A stretch of DNA of 20,286 nucleotides from JBHIDJ01 sp046760105. Its GTDB lineage: Bacteria; Pseudomonadota; Gammaproteobacteria; Acidiferrobacterales; SPGG2. The stretch lies in contig JBHIDJ010000049.1 of assembly GCA_046760105.1 (NCBI GenBank), positions 1-20,286 on the forward strand, given 5' to 3'. Shown in pieces: positions 15,495 to 20,286 of this stretch (its first letter is position 1; every line of letters begins with the position of its first letter). The notes under the pieces are model-generated. The model was not told the DNA's origin. It ran no database searches and was given only the letters and a program-made list of their open reading frames with translations. Both the position numbers and the translations under genes were made by a program.

Positions 15495-16000
15495 CGTATA
15501 GCTACCCGTTCAGCAGCGTTTCAGCAGACTATGCGCGCGCCGGAATCGGTCTACTTATTACGGGTGGCCCTGCCTTGTTGATTCCAACCGCCCCAACAGT
15601 ACTCGTGATCCTCTCGCTGCTTGCGCTTGTTTTTCTCGGGTTCGGTATACAGACCGCACTTCGCCACCGTACACGCATCGGCGTTACCGACGAGGACATC
15701 ACAGTGCTGCCGCGTGGCGTGCGCCTGCGCTGGAACGAGTTGACGGCCATGAAGCTGGACTATTATTCGACGGACAAAGAATCGAAGGACGGGTGGATGC
15801 AGCTAACTTTGAAGAGCGGCAAAAAGCGGCTGCGGCTCGATTCCCGTCTAGATGGATTCGTCGACGTCGCAGGCCGTGCGGTGGCGAGCGCAAAGTCAAA
15901 AGGGCTGGTCATTGACCCTACCTCAATGACTAACATCGCAGCGCTCGGCATCGATACGAATGGGAGTTCAACGAATGGGAGAGGAGTGTCCGATGGCTGA
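15491..16000 (+). CDS. Two-TM membrane protein with PH-like domain, function unknown
   Basis: The 169-residue protein has two closely spaced hydrophobic segments (about 18-34 and 37-56). A soluble region follows whose pattern (RIGVTDEDITVLP, LRWNELTAMKLDY, WMQLTLKSGKKRL) resembles bacterial PH/YdbT-type domains. The C-terminus is Ser/Gly/Asn-rich. I do not recognise a specific family and assign no reaction; such proteins are generally small membrane-anchored accessories. The start is ATG 15491 in an ATGA overlap with the deacetylase stop; GTG 15482 is in frame but less attractive. Its last eight bases overlap the ABC ATPase start at 15993, placing it translationally between the glycan genes and the transporter genes. 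Confidence 0.72.
   Translation: MTYSYPFSSVSADYARAGIGLLITGGPALLIPTAPTVLVILSLLALVFLGFGIQTALRHRTRIGVTDEDITVLPRGVRLRWNELTAMKLDYYSTDKESKDGWMQLTLKSGKKRLRLDSRLDGFVDVAGRAVASAKSKGLVIDPTSMTNIAALGIDTNGSSTNGRGVSDG
15982..15986 (+). promoter_or_regulatory. SD that decides the ABC ATPase start
   Basis: AGGAG at 15982-15986 lies six bases before ATG 15993. Two in-frame ATGs further upstream, at 15960 and 15975, lack such a site and would add residues unlike the family, so 15993 is preferred. Confidence 0.6.
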
Positions 16001-17897
16001 TCCTCTCCTGCAAGTGCGCGATCTGAAGGTCGAGTTCTCGTTGTATGACGAGGGTGTGGTGCGTGCTGTCGACGGCGTTTCTTTCACCATCCGTGAAGGG
16101 TCCACGACCGCGTTGGTTGGCGAATCCGGTTCTGGCAAATCAGTGATAGCGCTGGCGATTATGGGGATACTGCCAAAGACGGCGCGTATCACGAGCGGTG
16201 AAATTCTGTTCAACGACCCCGAACACCGAAGTACGGGCAAGAGCACTTTATTGGATATCGCAAGATTGGATCCGGAAGGCGCACAGATGCGGATTATTCG
16301 TGGAGGGCGGATCTCCATGATCTTTCAGGAACCAATGACCTCACTTTCACCGTTGCATACAGTAGGCGATCAGGTAACGGAGGCAGTGTTACTTCACCGT
16401 GACGTGAGCAAGAACGAGACGCGCGAACTCGTCGAAGAAATGCTCGGCATGGTCGGCTTTCCGAATCCCAAGCGGGCGCTCGATACCTATTCGTTTGAGC
16501 TGTCCGGCGGACTGCGACAACGGGCAATGATCGCGATGGCACTCGTATGTCGCCCGGCACTGCTAATCGCCGATGAGCCCACCACCGCGCTGGACGTTAC
16601 GATACAAGCGCAGATATTGAAGCTCGTCAAGGATTTACAGCGCCAGCTTGGCATGACGGTGCTACTTATCACCCATGACCTTGGCGTAGTCGCAAACATG
16701 GCCGAAGACGTCATCGTGGTCTACCACGGCGAAGTCATGGAACGAGGTAGCTTGATGGATATCTTTTCCGACCCGCGACACCCTTACTTGAAGGCGTTGA
16801 TGCGTGCAGTACCGCGGATGGGAATGAAGCATGACGAACGCCTAACTCCCATTCGGGACGTCCCGCACACCACCGGTGGCTATCTTGCCGAGCGTGCCTC
16901 CTGGCCGGAGGAGGCCGATAGCGCGGCACTGCTGTTGCAGGTGCGGCACGTAAGCAAGTGTTTTGGGATTCGCAAGGGTACGTTTCTTGGCACCAAAGGC
17001 ACACCTATCGTACAGGCACTCGACGACGTCAGTTTTAATATCGAACGCGGTGAGTGCCTTGGACTGGTCGGCGAAAGCGGCTGTGGCAAGACCACCCTGA
17101 GCAAAATTATCATGCGCGCAATAGATCCCGACGGCGGTGAGATCTATTACAACGATCGTGGCAATCGGTTATCGCTATTGTCACTCAGTGATAAGGACTT
17201 GATAGCATTTCGCCGTAAGATTCAGTTCATCTTCCAAGATCCGTTTAGCTCGTTGAACCCACGCATGACGACTTATGACATTATCAGCGAACCACTGATC
17301 ATTCATGGTATCGGTGGTCGGGAGCAACACGCCATCATCGTCAAGGAATTGATGGCGCACGTAGGGTTGGATCCGCGTTTTTTGTCCCGGTATCCACACA
17401 GTTTTTCAGGTGGACAACGTCAACGCATTGGTATTGCTCGCACGCTCGCGTTAAACCCTGACCTGCTCATTTGTGACGAGCCGGTGTCTGCGCTCGACGT
17501 TTCCGTACAGGCGCAGATTCTCAACCTGCTAAAGGATCTGCAGTCGGAACTCGGACTCACCTACCTGTTCATCTCCCATAACTTGGCAGTAGTGGATTAT
17601 ATGGCGGACCGGATCGCAGTCATGTGTGCAGGCCACCTAGTGGAGATTGCACCTCGTGAGACGTTGTTCCGTAATCCCGTACACCCCTATACGAAAGCAC
17701 TGCTCGCCGCCGTACCACGCACTGACCCCGGCCAGAGGCTTGATTTGAGTGCCTTGATGGAGGGCAGGGTGTCCGACCCCACTGCCTGGCCTGATCCGTT
17801 TGGCGTTGACGGCGCCGAACGGCCGGGATTTCTAGATCTAGGCGATGGTCATTTCGTGCGCGCGCGTAAATCATTAATTGCTGAGGCGCGAGTGTGA
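15993..17897 (+). CDS. Fused two-domain ABC transporter ATPase, peptide/nickel (Dpp/Opp/Yej) type
   Basis: The 634-residue protein joins two complete ABC ATPase domains, as in YejF or GsiA, and would power import through the two permeases downstream. Domain 1 has Walker A GESGSGKS (43-50), signature LSGGLRQR (170-177), Walker B Asp194-Glu195 and H-loop His228. Domain 2 has GESGCGKT (360-367), FSGGQRQR (471-478), Asp495-Glu496 and His529. Each domain is followed by an oligopeptide-type C-terminal segment (RHPYLKALMRAVPR and VHPYTKALLAAVPR). All catalytic residues look intact, unlike the degenerate ABC protein further left. The protein is longer than E. coli YejF (about 530 residues), partly through the linker and C-terminal tail. 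ATG 15993 overlaps the PH-like gene by eight bases. A 196-bp gap precedes the permease genes. Confidence 0.93.
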   Translation: MADPLLQVRDLKVEFSLYDEGVVRAVDGVSFTIREGSTTALVGESGSGKSVIALAIMGILPKTARITSGEILFNDPEHRSTGKSTLLDIARLDPEGAQMRIIRGGRISMIFQEPMTSLSPLHTVGDQVTEAVLLHRDVSKNETRELVEEMLGMVGFPNPKRALDTYSFELSGGLRQRAMIAMALVCRPALLIADEPTTALDVTIQAQILKLVKDLQRQLGMTVLLITHDLGVVANMAEDVIVVYHGEVMERGSLMDIFSDPRHPYLKALMRAVPRMGMKHDERLTPIRDVPHTTGGYLAERASWPEEADSAALLLQVRHVSKCFGIRKGTFLGTKGTPIVQALDDVSFNIERGECLGLVGESGCGKTTLSKIIMRAIDPDGGEIYYNDRGNRLSLLSLSDKDLIAFRRKIQFIFQDPFSSLNPRMTTYDIISEPLIIHGIGGREQHAIIVKELMAHVGLDPRFLSRYPHSFSGGQRQRIGIARTLALNPDLLICDEPVSALDVSVQAQILNLLKDLQSELGLTYLFISHNLAVVDYMADRIAVMCAGHLVEIAPRETLFRNPVHPYTKALLAAVPRTDPGQRLDLSALMEGRVSDPTAWPDPFGVDGAERPGFLDLGDGHFVRARKSLIAEARV

Positions 17898-17991
17898 CAT
17901 TCCAATTATCAAAGGGTTTGGCTGTATCGATACCGCTGGCGGTGGTGGTTAGCGGAAGATCGCATCGGTCGACAAGATACCCTCTAGTTCG

Positions 17992-18090
17992 ATGATCACA
18001 GTGCTGACGAGAAAAGCGAAAACAACTAAGAAAGCCTACTCCAAACGAAACAACAACAAACGCGGTGCACCCACCGCCAGTGGGTGTTAG
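17992..18090 (+). CDS. Possible small basic protein or leader peptide before the permease genes
   Basis: A 32-codon frame starts at ATG 17992 and ends in TAG 18088-18090, three bases before the permease ATG. It is strikingly Lys/Arg/Asn-rich (RKAKTTKKAYSKRNNNKR in its middle). The frame is open back to 17953 but ATG 17992 has no good SD. The close stop-start spacing and the hairpin over its 3' end would suit a coupled leader, yet chance is possible in an A-rich intergenic stretch. No family was recognised. Confidence 0.25.
   Translation: MITVLTRKAKTTKKAYSKRNNNKRGAPTASGC
18068..18086 (+). promoter_or_regulatory. Stem-loop just upstream of the permease start
   Basis: CACCCAC (18068-18074) pairs exactly with GTGGGTG (18080-18086) around a 5-base loop. 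The stem ends seven bases before ATG 18094, next to the short AGG SD (18089-18091). It could lower or gate initiation of the permease genes compared with the ATPase upstream. There is no T-run, so it is not an intrinsic terminator. Confidence 0.4.
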
Positions 18091-18093
18091 GCC

Positions 18094-19092
18094 ATGTTTA
18101 GTTTCTTGGTTCGCCGAGTACTGGTCATGATCCCCACCTTGCTGGTGATCAGCATCCTTATTTTTGGGATTATCCAGCTACCAGAAGGTGACTATCTCAC
18201 TAGTTATATTGCCGAACTCGAGAGCCAGGGAGAGAAGGTTAGCAAGGAGAGAGTCGCCTTTCTACGCCAACAGTATGGCCTCGACAAGCCCTTTATCGCG
18301 CAGTATTTCACGTGGCTTATGGGCATGCTGCAGGGTGACTTCGGCTATTCCTTCGAATACCGTATCCCCGTTTCAGAGGTGGTAGGCGATCGGCTGTTCT
18401 TGTCTTTCCTACTCTCTTTTTCCACGATTCTGTTTACCTGGGTTGTTGCGTTTCCCATCGGCGTTTACTCGGCGACGCATCAATACAGCTGGGGCGATCA
18501 CGGGCTCACGTTCTTGGGCTTTCTGGGCCTCGCGACCCCCAACTTCCTCCTGGCGCTGGTATTGCTTTACTTTGCCAATGTGGTGTTCGGCACATCCGTA
18601 GGTGGTCTGATGGATCCGGTCTACATTGACCAGCCGATGAGTTGGGGCAAGCTCTTGTCCGTGCTTGAACACCTATGGATACCGGTCGTGGTTATCGGGA
18701 CCTCGGGTACCGCCGGCATGATCCGGCGCTTACGGGCAAATCTGCTCGATGAATTGCAGAAACAGTACGTGGTCACCGGGCGCGCCAAAGGGCTCCCGCC
18801 GTTCCGGTTGTTGATTAAATATCCGGTGCGCATGGCGCTTAACCCCTTCATCGCCGACATCGGCAGCTTGCTGCCCGAGGTCGTGTCGGGGGCAGCGATT
18901 GTGTCTATCGTTTTGTCTTTGCCCACGACGGGACCCATGCTTTTACGTGCCCTGCAAAGTCAGGATATGTATCTCGCAGGTTCGTTTCTTATGTTTCTCT
19001 CGCTGTTAACCGTAGTGGGCATGTTCCTCTCGGACCTCGCATTAGCCGTGCTCGATCCCCGGATCCGTCTATACGGGGGGCTGCGTCGATGA
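18094..19092 (+). CDS. ABC transporter permease, DppB/OppB/YejB family
   Basis: The 332-residue inner-membrane protein starts with the typical VRRVLVMIPTLLVISILIF helix (residues 6-24). A periplasmic loop with REQ-like features (LRQQYGLDKPFIAQY) comes next, then GDFGYSFEYR and a block of about five further helices. The cytoplasmic EAA-type loop (GRAKGLPPFRLLIKY, from about residue 229) would dock onto the ATPase. Length and layout fit the DppB/OppB family, which imports di- and oligopeptides and some other small ligands. ATG 18094 follows AGG three to five bases upstream. The stop overlaps the second permease start as ATGA. Substrate cannot be told without the binding protein, which is not in the window. 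Confidence 0.92.
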   Translation: MFSFLVRRVLVMIPTLLVISILIFGIIQLPEGDYLTSYIAELESQGEKVSKERVAFLRQQYGLDKPFIAQYFTWLMGMLQGDFGYSFEYRIPVSEVVGDRLFLSFLLSFSTILFTWVVAFPIGVYSATHQYSWGDHGLTFLGFLGLATPNFLLALVLLYFANVVFGTSVGGLMDPVYIDQPMSWGKLLSVLEHLWIPVVVIGTSGTAGMIRRLRANLLDELQKQYVVTGRAKGLPPFRLLIKYPVRMALNPFIADIGSLLPEVVSGAAIVSIVLSLPTTGPMLLRALQSQDMYLAGSFLMFLSLLTVVGMFLSDLALAVLDPRIRLYGGLRR

Positions 19093-20276
19093 CAGAGCAA
19101 AGCAATCCGCACAGCAGCAGTGCTGCAATAGAACATTTTGTCTCGACGGCACCGTTCGATCCGTACTCTATTGAACAGCTCACCCCGGAACAGGAACGCT
19201 ATTACATGGCATCGCAGTGGCGCATGATGTGGTGGCGTCTAAAGCGACACCGGCTGGCGGTGGTGTCCGGGTTTATCTTGCTAGTGTTATATGCCTCTAT
19301 TCTCGTGAGCGAGATCCTTGCGCCCTATCACCTTCACACGCGCCACACCGATTTCATCTATGCCCCGCCACAGAAGATCCACTTGTTTCACGAGGGGCGA
19401 TTTGTGGGTCCTTTTGTTTACGGGTTCAACTACCGACTTAATCTGGAGGATCTGAAGCGCGAGTACAGCGAGGATACAAGCTCGGTACAGCCTCTGCGAT
19501 TCCTCTGTCTAGCCGATGAGTATGAGCTTTGGGGTTTAGTTTCGGGGCGCTTCCATTTGCTGTGTCCGGCGCAGCGCGGGACATTGTTTCTCCTGGGCAC
19601 TGACCGATTGGGTCGGGACGTACTCTCGCGAATCATCTATGGCGCGCGCATATCGCTGACCGTCGGCCTGGTCGGCGTTACCATCAGTTTTCTGCTCAGC
19701 ATCACCCTAGGTGGACTGGCCGGCTATTACGGGGGTTGGGTGGATAATGTCGTTCAGCGGCTGATCGAAATCATCCGCTCCTTCCCAGCGCTGCCGCTGT
19801 GGATGGCGTTGTCCGCCGCGCTTCCGGTGACCTGGAGTCCCGTCGCGATATTTCTCGGGATCACCGTGATCCTTAGTTTAATTGACTGGACTGGGCTCGG
19901 GCGGGCCGTACGGTCTAAACTCTTGGCCCTGCGTGAGGAGGACTTCTGCACCGCCGCTGTGTTAATGGGTGCCCGGCCGTCCCGGGTGATCGGTCGCCAT
20001 TTACTGCCGAATTTCATGAGCCACCTCATTGCCTCCGCGACCTTATCTATCCCCGCGATGATTCTGGGGGAAACGGCGCTCAGTTTTCTGGGACTGGGAC
20101 TGCGCCCGCCGATTACTAGTTGGGGGGTGTTGTTGACAGAGGCCCAAAACATCAGCGCGGTAGCGCTGTACCCTTGGCTTATGTTGCCCGTCATACCTGT
20201 AATCGTGGTGGTGCTCGCCTTTAACTTCCTCGGCGACGGTTTGCGGGACGCGGCGGATCCATATAAGGCAGGTTAG
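19089..20276 (+). CDS. ABC transporter permease, DppC/OppC/YejE family, with long periplasmic insert
   Basis: The 395-residue inner-membrane permease pairs with the DppB-like one. A cytoplasmic N-terminus of about 55 residues precedes the first helix (VVSGFILLVLYASILVSEIL). About 100 residues of predicted periplasmic sequence follow, then the family motif LLGTDRLGRDVLSRIIYG and five further helices. The EAA-type loop is MGARPSRVIGRHLLPN (about 291-306), and ETALSFLGLGL follows. DppC proteins are usually about 300 residues; the extra length is the insert between the first two helices, as in YejE-type permeases but longer. ATG 19089 overlaps the previous stop as ATGA. The gene ends at TAG, 10 bp before the window edge, so a binding-protein gene may follow. 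Confidence 0.92.
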   Translation: MTEQSNPHSSSAAIEHFVSTAPFDPYSIEQLTPEQERYYMASQWRMMWWRLKRHRLAVVSGFILLVLYASILVSEILAPYHLHTRHTDFIYAPPQKIHLFHEGRFVGPFVYGFNYRLNLEDLKREYSEDTSSVQPLRFLCLADEYELWGLVSGRFHLLCPAQRGTLFLLGTDRLGRDVLSRIIYGARISLTVGLVGVTISFLLSITLGGLAGYYGGWVDNVVQRLIEIIRSFPALPLWMALSAALPVTWSPVAIFLGITVILSLIDWTGLGRAVRSKLLALREEDFCTAAVLMGARPSRVIGRHLLPNFMSHLIASATLSIPAMILGETALSFLGLGLRPPITSWGVLLTEAQNISAVALYPWLMLPVIPVIVVVLAFNFLGDGLRDAADPYKAG

Positions 20277-20286
20277 CTCGCCGGTG

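Noticed and set aside
15960..15992. Earlier ATG starts (15960, 15975) for the ABC ATPase
   Set aside because: They lie inside the PH-like gene without an SD; AGGAG is placed correctly for ATG 15993.

Overview
The window reads as chromosomal DNA of a Gram-negative proteobacterium. The supports are tightly packed genes, many ATGA/GTGA start-stop overlaps, Shine-Dalgarno (SD) sites, fairly GC-rich codon use, and families typical of that phylum (flavoprotein dimethylglycine/sarcosine dehydrogenase, class III nucleotide cyclase, Dpp/Opp/Yej-type ABC transporter, MurG-like glycosyltransferases). The class cannot be fixed from sequence alone. No rRNA, tRNA, CRISPR array, transposase or phage gene was seen.

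Left part (1-3110): the 3' end of an unrecognised gene, then a complete FAD/folate N-methylglycine dehydrogenase that looks like stand-alone one-carbon metabolism.

Middle part (3377-8807), a signalling-like block: an 882-residue ABC-exporter-like protein whose nucleotide-binding domain has lost most catalytic residues and carries an expanded, repeated segment after the Q-loop. Next come a small cyclic-nucleotide-binding protein 21 bp downstream, an HD-superfamily phosphohydrolase, and, convergent to these, a membrane class III nucleotide cyclase. A cyclase and a cyclic-nucleotide receptor lying close together suggest a local second-messenger circuit, possibly linked to the ABC-like membrane protein (inference).

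Right part (9154-20276), a long co-directional operon: MurG-like glycosyltransferase, two GT4 glycosyltransferases, histidine phosphatase, a second MurG-like glycosyltransferase, polysaccharide deacetylase, a two-TM PH-like membrane protein, a fused two-domain peptide-type ABC ATPase, and two permeases. Most junctions overlap by 4-8 bp or are separated by 9-17 bp, so the glycan genes and the importer are probably translated together. A candidate sigma70 promoter lies 34 bp before the first gene. No substrate-binding protein is in the window; it may lie past the right edge. Together this suggests synthesis and processing of a surface or periplasmic glycan or glycoconjugate with a dedicated transporter. 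The product is unknown.

The operon is interrupted by a 180-bp palindromic element with perfect 17-bp terminal inverted repeats, between the histidine phosphatase and the second MurG-like transferase. It has split the start of the transferase gene, and its right end supplies both an in-frame stop and the current ATG. The best candidates for something undescribed are the degenerate ABC protein with its cyclic-nucleotide partners, and the glycan/importer operon.
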